A DNA stretch of 64,000 bases from Halorubrum halodurans (GCF_002252985.1 NZ_NHPJ01000085.1:1-64000), one strand, 5' to 3'; counted from the stretch's first letter, positions 9,019 to 17,919 are shown. Made by a program: numbers and translations. The notes: generated from the letters alone by a model not told the origin.

Positions 9019-9174
9019 ATGAGTATCCGCACAGTACTTACTCGGCTACTGCCCGGTGACGAGACAGAGGTGATCGTGGAGTGTCGTCAGTGCGGTGAGA
9101 ATCTTGCGTCGAGCGCAGATGAGTGTCCCCAGTGTGGATCAGATGAGATAGAACACTTTCAGATTTCAGAGTAG
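9019..9174 (+). CDS. Zinc-ribbon microprotein, 51 residues
   Basis: A 51-residue acidic protein. CRQCGE at residues 22-27 and CPQCGS at 36-41 form a short zinc ribbon, and the N-terminal segment (RTVLTRLLPGD) is amphipathic. The ATG at 9019 opens the frame. This is another haloarchaeal CPxCG microprotein, divergent from the one at 8708-8860. It may bind nucleic acid or a protein partner; no function can be assigned. Confidence 0.55.
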   Translation: MSIRTVLTRLLPGDETEVIVECRQCGENLASSADECPQCGSDEIEHFQISE

Positions 9175-9198
9175 ATAGCCGCATTCGGCATACCTCAG

Positions 9199-9256
9199 TA
9201 TTCTTCAGACAAATCATCGTCCGAACGGCCGGTCACTGAAGAGTGCGAACTGATCG
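9199..9256 (+). repeat. Diverged direct repeat, copy 2
   Basis: This is the partner of 7787-7847: the same tattcttcagac start followed by ccggtca, tgcgaa and tgatcg blocks. It marks the right edge of the GC-richer segment, after which AT-rich sequence resumes. Confidence 0.5.
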
Positions 9257-9398
9257 GTGGGAGTCCCTACCAGTCCGAAATGATGTTCTGAGCGAGGTAC
9301 GGGATACAGGTATCTCATCGATTACGGTCTATACAGAAACGTACTAATATCCATTTTGTGGGTCAACTTGATTAATACGGGGCAGTAAATCAATTGAT

Positions 9399-9842
9399 AT
9401 GACGGGAGTAATGGTAACATGGGACCAGCATGAGATCCAAGCAATTGATGAAGGCGACTTTGAGTCTACAGTAGTAAATGTAATTGAGGAGTTTTTTGCT
9501 GAAGTTGATGAATACAATGGTGTTACCGTTGATTGGCGAACTCCATCAAGAGATCACGGTTCAGTATATACAGTCACTCAAGAACCACTGGTTCATCTGG
9601 ATCGGAGCAGATGCTTTATTGACATAGTTGGCAAACAGCAAGGAGGAGAATACAAGATCGATTTGAAACCTTCGGGTTTCGAGATCGAAACCAAATCCAC
9701 GGGATATACCGAGGAATTAACCTATCTACACTTGCGGCCCGAAGGTATTGCGGCTGATGCAAAAAATGAAGAGATGTTTCTCTCCAATATTCCAGAATCT
9801 GTTAAGAAACGAATTGTTGAGCCAATAAGGAATAGACGTTAA
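9399..9842 (+). CDS. Hypothetical protein, 147 residues
   Basis: A soluble protein of 147 residues with alternating strand-like segments and no membrane helix. A conserved-looking block FIDIVGKQQGGEYKIDLKP lies near residues 69-87. The protein ends in a basic RIVEPIRNRR tail. No known domain is recognised. It is AT-rich like the rest of the island and is the first of several rightward genes leading to the repeat-nuclease pair, though 319 bases separate it from the next start. Confidence 0.55.
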   Translation: MTGVMVTWDQHEIQAIDEGDFESTVVNVIEEFFAEVDEYNGVTVDWRTPSRDHGSVYTVTQEPLVHLDRSRCFIDIVGKQQGGEYKIDLKPSGFEIETKSTGYTEELTYLHLRPEGIAADAKNEEMFLSNIPESVKKRIVEPIRNRR

Positions 9843-10161
9843 CCGTGTCAGTGAATACAATATTGTATCTTAGAGTGGATATATTATCAGTAAGTGGATT
9901 GTCCGGAGGTTTCAGCGGTTCGTCGTTTAATTGTACTGAGCGGCCCGCTAGTTTGACAACAAGATATCTGAACTACTCCACACCACCCTCGCATCACAAA
10001 GGACTTCACGGGATGATCTATCTCTTGGTACCATAGACGTTGCTGAGCATTTGATTGCCACGGATGGGGGCATGTGGTTCTTTAGAGTAAGACTGTTTTT
10101 TATCGACATACAGAGAGCACATCCTGAGAGACGGAATGTCATCAAGGAGTTTGGACATCAT
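9843..10161. other. Intergenic region with a coding-like extension
   Basis: From about 9954 the frame of the downstream repeat-nuclease gene is open. It reads protein-like residues (for example SLGTIDVAEHLIATDGG) up to the ATG at 10162, but there is no ATG or GTG; only a TTG at 10051. It may be a degenerate N-terminal domain, the tail of a lost gene, or a real TTG-started extension. Confidence 0.4.
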
Positions 10162-11505
10162 ATGTCTGACGAGAAACTCTACCAAGATGAAGACTGGCTT
10201 CGTGAGCAGTACCACGAACTTGGAAAGTCACAAGGCGAAGTTGCCGATTCAGCAGGCGTTACTGAGAGCACAATCAGAAGGTGGATGGACGAACACTGTA
10301 TTGAGCGGCGTTCCATGTCCGAAGTGAAATCCGAGGGTGATACTGACCTCTACACAGATCCTGATTGGCTTCGGAAACAGCACTGGGAACGTGGGAAGAC
10401 GATGGTTGAGATCGGTGAGTTGGCGGGTGTGAGTGGAACCACGATTAAATATTGGATGGACAAGCACGGCCTTGAGCGTCGGTCAAACTCTGAAGCACAA
10501 TCTGACGGCGATAGAGAATTATACACGGATGCTGACTGGTTACGGGAGCAATACTGGGACCAAGAGAAGACAATTGCCGAGATCGGTGAATCAGCGGGTG
10601 TTAGTGACACAACAATTAAACGGTGGATGAATAGGCATGATATTGAGACTCAATCGTTCTCAGAAGCTCAGACTGACGGTAATCTTGACCCGCTGAAGGA
10701 TCCTGAGTGGTTGGAAGATCAGTACTGGGGTCATGAGAAAACACTGGTTGAGATTGGGGACGAACTGGGTGTGACGGATGTAACGGTTAATGCTTGGATG
10801 GAAACACATGGAATAGGGCGTAGAGATACTACCTCATCGGAAGTTCAGTCAGACGGTAATATTGAGCCATTAAAAGACTCTGAATGGCTGAGAGAGCAGT
10901 ATATTGAGAATGGACTGAGTGCAGGTGAGGTTGGTGAGAAGCTGGGAGTCTCGAAAACGCCAGTACTGAATTACATTCACGAACACGGTATTGAACCACA
11001 CTCGATTGCCGAGAGAAATTCTAAAGGCGACGTTACGCCGCTTAGAGATGCTAATTGGCTCTATAAGCAATACGTGGAGAAGGAAATGAGTCAATATGAG
11101 ATTGCAGACGAACTCGGTATATCTGCTCCCACTGTGCGTAATTGGCTGAATAGACATAGCATAGAGGTACGCTCTAACGAGTTTGACCCTGACCACCTCT
11201 CTCATCGTGTTCGATCGACTTGGGAACTAGCAGTAGCAAATCTGCTACGTGACGCTGGTTTAGACTACGAATATGAATCAATAGAAATTGAATACGGCGA
11301 CGGGCGCACTTACACTCCCGACTTTGTGACAGATGACTACGTGATTGAGGTCAAAGGTCATATCTACTCAAACGAGTTCAAGAAGGCTAGAGCGGCGATG
11401 AAACACCTAGATACAAGAGAATATGTTGTGGTTGGGAGAGAGCTTCCCGCACATATACATATTGAATTGGAAGAACGAGCGGCGCTCCACAATCTGTTTG
11501 AGTAA
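10162..11505 (+). CDS. HTH-repeat array fused to PD-(D/E)XK nuclease
   Basis: This protein of about 447 residues has six tandem modules of about 57 residues. Each has a D-x-x-WL-x-x-QY entry, an EIG-x-x-AGVS helix-turn-helix core and a W-M-x-x-H-x-I-E exit (residues ~5-345). The C-terminal ~100 residues form a restriction-like domain: RSTWELAVANLL, the YEYES Glu region, then TYTPDFV and IEVKG supplying the Asp and Glu-x-Lys catalytic residues. This nuclease domain is nearly the same as that of the next gene, although the N-terminal arrays differ. The design suggests a sequence-specific DNA endonuclease with modular recognition. The ATG at 10162 was chosen because it starts the first module; a TTG at 10051 is possible. 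Confidence 0.75.
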   Translation: MSDEKLYQDEDWLREQYHELGKSQGEVADSAGVTESTIRRWMDEHCIERRSMSEVKSEGDTDLYTDPDWLRKQHWERGKTMVEIGELAGVSGTTIKYWMDKHGLERRSNSEAQSDGDRELYTDADWLREQYWDQEKTIAEIGESAGVSDTTIKRWMNRHDIETQSFSEAQTDGNLDPLKDPEWLEDQYWGHEKTLVEIGDELGVTDVTVNAWMETHGIGRRDTTSSEVQSDGNIEPLKDSEWLREQYIENGLSAGEVGEKLGVSKTPVLNYIHEHGIEPHSIAERNSKGDVTPLRDANWLYKQYVEKEMSQYEIADELGISAPTVRNWLNRHSIEVRSNEFDPDHLSHRVRSTWELAVANLLRDAGLDYEYESIEIEYGDGRTYTPDFVTDDYVIEVKGHIYSNEFKKARAAMKHLDTREYVVVGRELPAHIHIELEERAALHNLFE

Positions 11506-11582
11506 CCGCTTCTATTGGGGCTCCCGCCCAAGGGACTTATTGGCATACATGATGTCATTAATCATAACTGAGTGAGTCGGGT

Positions 11583-13307
11583 GTGAGCGATCAGTTAACC
11601 ATCTCTGATTTTCAGCCCGAATCAAGTCGTGAATCTGAGATATACAAGTGCGAGATATGCGACAGAGTGTTTGGTTCAAGCAAGGGCAAGGGGATTCACA
11701 GAGCCAAAGCCCACGGTGAAGACGAGATCAAGCAGGAAATGCTCGCAGAGCTTCAGAGACTTGCTACCGAACTGGGTAAAACCCCTAGCCAGCGCGAGAT
11801 GGATAAGCAGGGTTGCTTCTCGGTAAAAGCCTATCAGAACAAGTTCGGAACGTGGAACCAGTCTCTGAAAAAGGCTGACCTAGCTTTGAACAAGCAAGGC
11901 AACGTATCAGACTCCGACTTGTTAGCAGAACTGAGGCGTCTTTCCGATGAGATTGGTGAAACGCCAACGTCCAGAGATATGGCTGAGAAAGGAAAATACG
12001 CATCATCTACGTACTCGATAGCATTTGGAACATGGAATGACGCCGTCAGAGAGGCTGGTCTTGACACAATAAGACTCCGCGAAGTTCCAAATTCCGAACT
12101 ACGAGATGAACTTGAGCGTCTTGCGGACCAGTTCGGACAAACTCCGACGAAAGACCAAATGGAGGAACATGGCCGTTTTGGAGCCAGTACATATTCGAGT
12201 GCGTTCGGATCATGGAATGACGCACTTAGGGAAGCCAATTTTGAACTAAACAGGGAGAAAGATGTGGATCGCAAAAGACTCCTTGATGAAATAAGACGAC
12301 TCAAAGAGGTCTGTGGTAAAGTCCCCACGGCAAATGAAATGGAGCAATACGGTTGCTTCGCAGCCACCACATACAATAGAAGGTTTGGCTCATGGAATGA
12401 GGCTCTCCAAGCAGCTGGCTGCGAAGTTAATAATCGAAGTAATATACCCGAACCCGAACTATTAGAAGAAATCAAGCGGCTCAAAGAGGACCTCGGGCAA
12501 GTCCCTAGGGCGGTAGATATGGAAAAAGAGGGCCAGTTTGGTTGGGCTACATACAAGACTACGTTCGGATCGTGGAATGATGCTCTCCGAAGAGCGGGAT
12601 TTGAGCTTAATAACCGTACAGAGATACCGAAGTCAGAACTGATCGGAGAGCTTGAATCTCTTAAAACACAACTCGACAGGACACCAGATCGGCGCGATAT
12701 GGATCAGCACGGTCAATTTGACTCAACCACATATGCGTCTGCTTTTGGAACATGGAATGAGTCACTTCGAAAGGCTGGCTTTGAGCCGAATAAGCGACGA
12801 AATATACCTGAATCAGAGTTACTTGAAGCAATCAGAAGTCTTGAGCATGAGGTCGGTCGGACCCCCATACGAAGTGATATGAATAAGATCGGTGAGTTCA
12901 GCGGCTCTGTGTACAAACACAGGTTCGGCTCATGGAATGATGCCATTATTGCAGCTGGACTTGACCCTCACAAGATACTCCGTCCGAGCCACTTGGATCA
13001 CGTAGTTCGTTCCACTTGGGAGGCGGATATTGCTGAGTTACTCTTAGATGCTGGCGTTGATTATGAGTATGAGTCGCTAGAAGTCCACTACGGAGAAGGT
13101 AGCACGTACACCCCTGATTTTGTCACGGACCAGTACGTGATTGAGGTGAAAGGGCATCTGTATGAGCCTGAGAAAGTCATAAAAAAGGCCCGATCAGCTA
13201 TGTCTGACTTAGACAATAGTCAATATGTCGTCATTGGAACTGCGATCCCTGCAGATATTCATATCCCGTGGGAGAACAGGGGCCAGATCACCGAACTGTT
13301 TGACTAA
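11583..13307 (+). CDS. C2H2 finger + seven HNR repeats + PD-(D/E)XK nuclease
   Basis: The protein has 574 residues. A C2H2 zinc finger (CEIC ... HRAKAH) lies at residues 23-44. Seven tandem 60-residue repeats occupy 52-471, each with an E-L-x-x-L-x-x-LG-x-TP-x-x-x-x-M core and an F-G-S/T-W-N-x-A/S-L-x-x-A-G exit. This is the homing-endonuclease-associated repeat (HNR) pattern. The last 103 residues repeat the nuclease domain of the upstream gene (RSTWEADIAELL, YEYES, TYTPDFV, IEVKG, ending ELFD). HNR modules are known next to HNH homing nucleases; here they are joined to a PD-(D/E)XK fold. Start is GTG at 11583, 77 bases after the upstream stop, so the two genes may be co-transcribed. Confidence 0.8.
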   Translation: MSDQLTISDFQPESSRESEIYKCEICDRVFGSSKGKGIHRAKAHGEDEIKQEMLAELQRLATELGKTPSQREMDKQGCFSVKAYQNKFGTWNQSLKKADLALNKQGNVSDSDLLAELRRLSDEIGETPTSRDMAEKGKYASSTYSIAFGTWNDAVREAGLDTIRLREVPNSELRDELERLADQFGQTPTKDQMEEHGRFGASTYSSAFGSWNDALREANFELNREKDVDRKRLLDEIRRLKEVCGKVPTANEMEQYGCFAATTYNRRFGSWNEALQAAGCEVNNRSNIPEPELLEEIKRLKEDLGQVPRAVDMEKEGQFGWATYKTTFGSWNDALRRAGFELNNRTEIPKSELIGELESLKTQLDRTPDRRDMDQHGQFDSTTYASAFGTWNESLRKAGFEPNKRRNIPESELLEAIRSLEHEVGRTPIRSDMNKIGEFSGSVYKHRFGSWNDAIIAAGLDPHKILRPSHLDHVVRSTWEADIAELLLDAGVDYEYESLEVHYGEGSTYTPDFVTDQYVIEVKGHLYEPEKVIKKARSAMSDLDNSQYVVIGTAIPADIHIPWENRGQITELFD

Positions 13308-13657
13308 CCTGTTGAGCGGGACGTACTTGACACGACGTATTAGATGACTTGAATCCAAGTAAGGAATAGAAAAAGTATTGCGGAAGCCTTCCCATACCCA
13401 ACATCGACTGCTCAATATCACCCTGTACTGGGCAATCCAGTCACCCGTGATCAGGAGACAACTCTATGCCACATTCGCGCGCTGTATTCAGCACGGCGCG
13501 CCAAACCTACCACCATCTGAGGATTTCAGTAGACCTATATATTGTTGTTTTATTATCGCCTCACAACTGAATTCGTAGGTTCAGAGATGTAGCTGCCAAT
13601 ATTAAGATCGATATTTTGATCGGTTGCATTTTTTGATAGCTGTTAGATATAGCAGGT
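13308..13657. other. Intergenic region without a recognisable gene
   Basis: About 350 bases, AT-rich toward the right. Near 13530-13550 an AT-rich tract (cctatatattg) could serve the gene starting at 13658. No coding sequence, repeat or RNA gene was recognised. Confidence 0.4.
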
Positions 13658-14830
13658 ATGGCTCGTGGACAAGATCTGTTATTCGCACACCACGGAAGTT
13701 CAAATGAAGATAATGCGACAAAAAATTTCTGTTGGCTTTTGAATCACCTCCCACAGGACGTTTCAATGAGCCTTCTACGCCCAATTGTAGAGCCGTTTGG
13801 CGGATACCAACTCTTTGAGGAACTGGACCCAAAAGAGGACGTTGAGATCGTTGCTCAGGAGAGTGCGGAGGTGACAAAGACAAGAAATGGTAGAAAGGTA
13901 CTGCTCGGTCTGGCAACAGATGGTCATGCGTATTCGGAAATAAAAATAGACGAGTTCTCCCCAGAGAGTGATATTACGACAAGCAAGAGCATCCCTGATT
14001 TGGTGATTCAGTTGGGTGGTAAGCTCGTTATTGCCATTGAAGCAAAAGATGGCGGGTTTAGTCGAACTCAGTTGGAAAATCATGCTCGGTGGTTGGGAGC
14101 TGAATCGTTTGAAACGGTCACATGGCGAGATTTAGCCGGACATCTTGACTCACTACAAAATCCTTCGTCAGGGGTAGAGAGTGAGACCAAAAGCATCAAT
14201 GGAACTACCATTCCTTCAAACAGCGTCAAACTACTCCTACGTCAGTACGAACGTGTCCTTCGTACTCAATTGGTCCCCGAGAGTAGGGTGATTGCCAGTT
14301 CGGAGTATTCTACTGGTGAAAATTATGTCAAATACCAGAGTGACGTAGGTAATAAACATCTTAATGACTGGGTTGGGGATGACTCAATTGACTCACCCCC
14401 AGTTCCGGTTGCCATCTGTTTTAGAGCCTCCGGAGAGAATACTAATGGCGATCGATTATGGTTCACTCGCGAAGAGTGGCTTTCGTTATTAAAATCAATC
14501 AACAAGCCTGCGTATCATCGTGGACTGTCTCAGGGGGACTTGAGTAGCATTGTTACGGACTATAATCCGAGCAACGATGAGGACATTACCATAGCACACA
14601 TTGAGGACTCGGCTGGGAATGAGAAAATGATTCGCTACGGAACCGGTGGTGGGGACAGAGACTCTGCTCTACTGTATATGACCCGATCGACAGCACAAAA
14701 CTCTCCACTTCGTCAACCCCCAATGTATAATGTAGATGAATTTGATAAACTCATTGCTGATAATCTACAAATAAAACATTTGTTTACTAATCCGGAGAAA
14801 GTATTTGACGAGCTTCAGTGCAAAGTCTAG
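13658..14830 (+). CDS. Predicted PD-(D/E)XK nuclease, 390 residues
   Basis: A 390-residue protein with a restriction-nuclease-like core: SIPDLVIQL near 111-119 supplies the Asp, and VIAIEAKDGG near 124-133 supplies Glu-Ala-Lys, followed by FSRTQLENHARWLG as the expected helix. An N-terminal segment of ~70 residues (NEDNATKNFCWLL) could carry the first acidic residue. The C-terminal half is unassigned but has a WFTREEWLSLL helix near 268. It resembles stand-alone defence-associated nucleases that lack a recognisable partner. The ATG at 13658 opens the frame. Island composition and its position beside the two repeat nucleases support a DNA-cleavage role. The exact family is uncertain. Confidence 0.6.
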   Translation: MARGQDLLFAHHGSSNEDNATKNFCWLLNHLPQDVSMSLLRPIVEPFGGYQLFEELDPKEDVEIVAQESAEVTKTRNGRKVLLGLATDGHAYSEIKIDEFSPESDITTSKSIPDLVIQLGGKLVIAIEAKDGGFSRTQLENHARWLGAESFETVTWRDLAGHLDSLQNPSSGVESETKSINGTTIPSNSVKLLLRQYERVLRTQLVPESRVIASSEYSTGENYVKYQSDVGNKHLNDWVGDDSIDSPPVPVAICFRASGENTNGDRLWFTREEWLSLLKSINKPAYHRGLSQGDLSSIVTDYNPSNDEDITIAHIEDSAGNEKMIRYGTGGGDRDSALLYMTRSTAQNSPLRQPPMYNVDEFDKLIADNLQIKHLFTNPEKVFDELQCKV

Positions 14831-15159
14831 AAACACGGATAGAATTCTGCCTTGTTTGGATTACAGGCTGATATGCCCTGCTGAATCTTCCTTCTGGGGA
14901 TTCAGGACGTATGAAAGCCTGCTAACACAACAACTCACATCTGCGATACAATATTTCCGCTAGGATCGGCGCGATCGTGTCCACGGGGAGAGCTACAAGC
15001 AGTTACAGTGCCAGCTTAGAAACCGATCGGCAGGCGGTCAAAATGTGAACGCGTTGACTATGGTTCAAGTCCACTACAATCGACTGATGAGGGCCACTGG
15101 GCCGACTCCCCTCAGTAACTCATCCCTTTTGACAAGGCATAGAGTTCATAAGAGACTAT
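14831..15159. other. Intergenic region, possible transposase remnant
   Basis: No intact gene. From about 14960 to 15110 a rightward frame gives short protein-like residues (NALTMVQVHYNRLMRATG), which could be the tail of a decayed transposase, but nothing can be identified with confidence. Confidence 0.35.
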
Positions 15160-15381
15160 TTATATGTCCTCATGCCGACGGTCAGGTGGATAATATTCAA
15201 TCCGTTCGTCCTCAACTTCCACGCGGTTGATAGCACCTTCCTTCGAGAGTTTACGAAGTGCACCATACGGCGTTGTATCAATATTAAGCCCGTCACCGAG
15301 TTCACTTGATGTGCAACCCGGATTCTTTTTGACATAACGACGCACTCGCCGTTTCGTTTCTCGTCTTTCTTTTCTGTTCAT
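15160..15381 (-). CDS. Small winged-helix protein, 73 residues
   Basis: A 73-residue protein. A very basic N-terminus (NRKERRETKRRVRRYVKK) is followed by a compact winged-helix: TSSELGDGLNID, TTPYGALRKLSKEGAI, then a beta-wing with VEVEDERIEYYPP. It resembles small archaeal HTH regulators. It is isolated, with no obvious operon partner. The ATG at 15381 is preferred; an AT-rich region just upstream (15390-15450) could hold its promoter. Confidence 0.6.
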   Translation of the reverse strand: MNRKERRETKRRVRRYVKKNPGCTSSELGDGLNIDTTPYGALRKLSKEGAINRVEVEDERIEYYPPDRRHEDI

Positions 15382-15839
15382 GCGTATGCTCCCTGTGCGG
15401 TATTTATTATAATTTTATTGTGTATGATTTGTTTGGTTTTATAATGCTATTCAAATGAGGGTTGAAACGTGGTGGAGTCACTGAGACTACGAATGACAAA
15501 TTGAAATCATTTCTACCCAATAATCCTCTACGTTCATGGGGTATGATAGTATAGATGGACGGCTTTGTTGAAATCCTCAGAAAATGATATACCTGAATCG
15601 AGTTCTGGTCCGTACCGGGACTCACAGGCCAGAGTCAGTCTACACCTCTCACACTTCTGTTATGAACGCGTTGCGAAGTAAAGAGGATCTATGCAGCAGT
15701 CGGCTACCAGCAGTTTCACACCAGCTTGGATGAATCAGTCGGTCAGTAGACTTGCTCATGGGGTACTACAGTGAGGAGCAGAAGCGTCTCGCGGTTGAAT
15801 TGACGCTGGATAAAGCCGGGCACAGGCGACTCCCCTCGC
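15382..15839. other. Intergenic region with one IS-end-like sequence
   Basis: This stretch holds the left member of the inverted pair at 15561-15579 and an AT-rich promoter-like tract near 15400-15440. A short rightward frame at 15758-15830 (MGYYSEEQKRLAVELTLDK) looks protein-like but runs into the opposite-strand gene and has no recognised family. Confidence 0.4.
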
Positions 15840-16927
15840 TCACTCCCGACCACCCCCTACCTCTGTCTCTGTCTCGGTTTCCGCATCGATCTCGCCCTCC
15901 TCATCAGGATCCACCGAACCACTCTCACTGCCTCGTCCCGTCCACTCAACCACCTCCTCCTCATCACTAGGTAACTCAGCGTCATCCGGAACCGACACAA
16001 ACGCATCTAAATACCGAACTGACTCTGCAACGTCCTCTGGCGGCTCCCCGATTTCCTCAACGAGCTCCCCGAACTCCATCCTCGACGCTTCCTGCACCGT
16101 CTCTAACACATTCTGATGGCGCTTCGCTCGTTTTCTCTGTTCCTTGCGCTTCTGCCGTTCCCGCTCTTTCTGCTCGTCCGTCTTCCCTATCTCCTCTAAA
16201 TGCGTATTCGCCGTCCCCAACTCGTCCTCGATACCCTCGACAGCAGACACAATCTTGTCCTCATTGCTATCGCGAATAATCTGACTCATATTCTCCACGA
16301 CATCGAAGTACTCGATCTCCTCGTGTTCCTCGTACTCCGTCCCGAACGGGCTTTCAAACTCAGTATCGACGTGCAAGATACCCCCGGAATCGCGCTCTTC
16401 TAGCTTCGACTCAATCCCGTGCATGTTGGTGGTGAAGGGCTTGTCGTCATCAAGCGGAAACCCAAGTTCGTACGATTCACCGGGCTGGAGTATCGACATG
16501 CGGAACTCCTGAGGATCGTCGTCGGTGTCGGCGAAATCAAGCGTGGCGTGCAAGTCGTGTGCCGCAGCATTTCCCGTGTTCGTGATTTCAACCACGAGAC
16601 TGGTCGGGAACATGTTAGTGATACCGCCGCGTACTACCGGCTGGTTCGACATCTCTCGCGTGTCTGCCATTTCGTCAGTTTGTTGCTTGGTAAAGTACGT
16701 GTACGCGACTGTGACCACCACGAGCGCGGCTGAAAGGGCTATTTGCGTGGTCGAACCGGGGTTTGTGAGGATATACGACCAGACTTCGCTAAGCTGCAAC
16801 ACGACGGAATGAACCATTTCTGTCGGAGTTCGGTCGGTTGTATATTTTTCTTTGTGGTGACCGATACACGCCCTGTATTCAGCAAAACGTTGAGAACATA
16901 TCCCCCGTTGAGAATCTCAACAAAGCC
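15561..16927. mobile_element. Inverted IS-end-like pair around a cargo gene
   Basis: The sequence ggctttgttgaaatcctca at 15561-15579 is matched at 17 of 19 positions by the reverse complement of 16909-16927. The pair faces inward like terminal inverted repeats and encloses 1.37 kb. Inside are a 325-residue membrane-anchored protein gene and non-coding sequence, but no transposase. The ends resemble those of haloarchaeal IS6-type elements as I remember them, which is not proof. No target duplication is visible. It may be a non-autonomous unit mobilised in trans, or two independent end remnants. Confidence 0.4.
15840..16817 (-). CDS. Membrane-anchored coiled-coil protein
   Basis: A 325-residue protein with one N-terminal transmembrane helix (residues ~24-43), a beta-rich domain (~60-165) with an NTGNAAAHDL segment, then a strongly charged coiled coil (~190-240, KEQRKRAKRHQ). 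A short HTH-like stretch (MEFGELVEEIGEPPEDVAESVRYL) follows near 245-268. The last 50 residues are Glu/Asp-rich low complexity. It is probably anchored in the cytoplasmic membrane. No function is known. It lies wholly inside the inverted IS-end-like pair, so it may be cargo. The C-terminal part is GC-richer than surrounding island sequence. Confidence 0.6.
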   Translation of the reverse strand: MVHSVVLQLSEVWSYILTNPGSTTQIALSAALVVVTVAYTYFTKQQTDEMADTREMSNQPVVRGGITNMFPTSLVVEITNTGNAAAHDLHATLDFADTDDDPQEFRMSILQPGESYELGFPLDDDKPFTTNMHGIESKLEERDSGGILHVDTEFESPFGTEYEEHEEIEYFDVVENMSQIIRDSNEDKIVSAVEGIEDELGTANTHLEEIGKTDEQKERERQKRKEQRKRAKRHQNVLETVQEASRMEFGELVEEIGEPPEDVAESVRYLDAFVSVPDDAELPSDEEEVVEWTGRGSESGSVDPDEEGEIDAETETETEVGGGRE

Positions 16928-16977
16928 GGATGTAACTCTCATTTATAAATCACAACCGGATCAGCATACACCAGTTG

Positions 16978-16997
16978 TTGAGTACCCCAACAAAGCC
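16978..16997 (-). repeat. Solo IS-end-like sequence
   Basis: Read on the minus strand, the sequence ggctttgttggggtactcaa matches the first ten bases of the pair at 15561 and 16927. It lies only 50 bases beyond the right member of that pair, which suggests nested or successive insertions at one spot. Confidence 0.45.
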
Positions 16998-17019
16998 TGA
17001 ATAACAGGAACGAAGGTGC

Positions 17020-17919
17020 TTATTCGTCCTTTGGAACGCCCCAATGCTTCAGATTAAGCCGAGTTGGATCTTGAGTAGTAGGTGCCGTTTCTGCATAGCT
17101 GGGGATCTCCTCTTCATCAGGGAGAATTCCCTCCTCGTTCAAATAATCACGGAATAATTCTATGTATTCTCGGATATACCAGTCAGGGGGACGAGTGTCA
17201 GTTCCGAAATATGGTCTTACGAGATCCACGCGCGGGTTGGCAAGATCAAGTGAGAGCGCTTCTGCCCTTTCTCTGCTGTTCTTTATAGCGTGTTTTGCTT
17301 CTTGCACAAGAATCGGCGGTCGAGTCACGGAATTGTCTGCTTCCTTAATTGTTGTATAATCCTCATCTAATTCGATCTTATCTAGATCCGTATTGAGTAT
17401 TTGCTGGAAATATTTCTCAATGAGGAGAATCTCGTTACCGTTAATCATAAAAATCCGTCTGAGGCGTTCTTCTTCGTCTTCCGGAGGTGTTGCTAGCTGT
17501 TGGTTTAGCAGCCCCATGTCACTATTTAGGAGATCTCCTCCTTCGGTACACTCAATTTTAGCTAACAGCCTTTTGGCTAGGAAGTCTTCGTTTTGAGCAC
17601 GCCACTGAAGAGAACTCTCTACACCTGAATTAACTGCATAATTGAATGCTTTCTCTGAGAATCCGCTGAAGATGACCGCCATCACTTGTTCTAGAAACAG
17701 ATTTGTGGCAGCAGAGGTTGAGAAATTTGGACCCCCTTTCCTTTCCTCATACTTAGAGATGGACATTTCAACGATTTCTTCGGCTGCCTCTGGACTTAGC
17801 TCACGAATATAGGATAGTTCAGCAAGGTTTTCCGCAAGATGATTCTTGACCGAGTTTTTGTCTTGACTGTTCGATTCTTCCCAATCAGCGATTGTCTCTT
17901 TCTGAGAATCTTCTAACAC
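17020..17919 (-). CDS. Hypothetical protein, 299 residues
   Basis: A soluble, acidic, mostly helical protein. The first 70 residues are Glu/Asn-rich helices (LSPEAAEEIVEMSISKYEERKGG). A central segment (MAVIFSGFSEKAFNYAVNSGVE, EDFLAKRLLAKIE) looks like a folded core, and the C-terminus carries PPDWYIREYIELFRDYLNEEG. No known domain is recognised. It is AT-rich and divergent from the second integrase gene, whose start lies 122 bases away. It could be a defence or mobile-element accessory gene, but nothing in the sequence fixes a function. Confidence 0.55.
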   Translation of the reverse strand: MLEDSQKETIADWEESNSQDKNSVKNHLAENLAELSYIRELSPEAAEEIVEMSISKYEERKGGPNFSTSAATNLFLEQVMAVIFSGFSEKAFNYAVNSGVESSLQWRAQNEDFLAKRLLAKIECTEGGDLLNSDMGLLNQQLATPPEDEEERLRRIFMINGNEILLIEKYFQQILNTDLDKIELDEDYTTIKEADNSVTRPPILVQEAKHAIKNSRERAEALSLDLANPRVDLVRPYFGTDTRPPDWYIREYIELFRDYLNEEGILPDEEEIPSYAETAPTTQDPTRLNLKHWGVPKDE

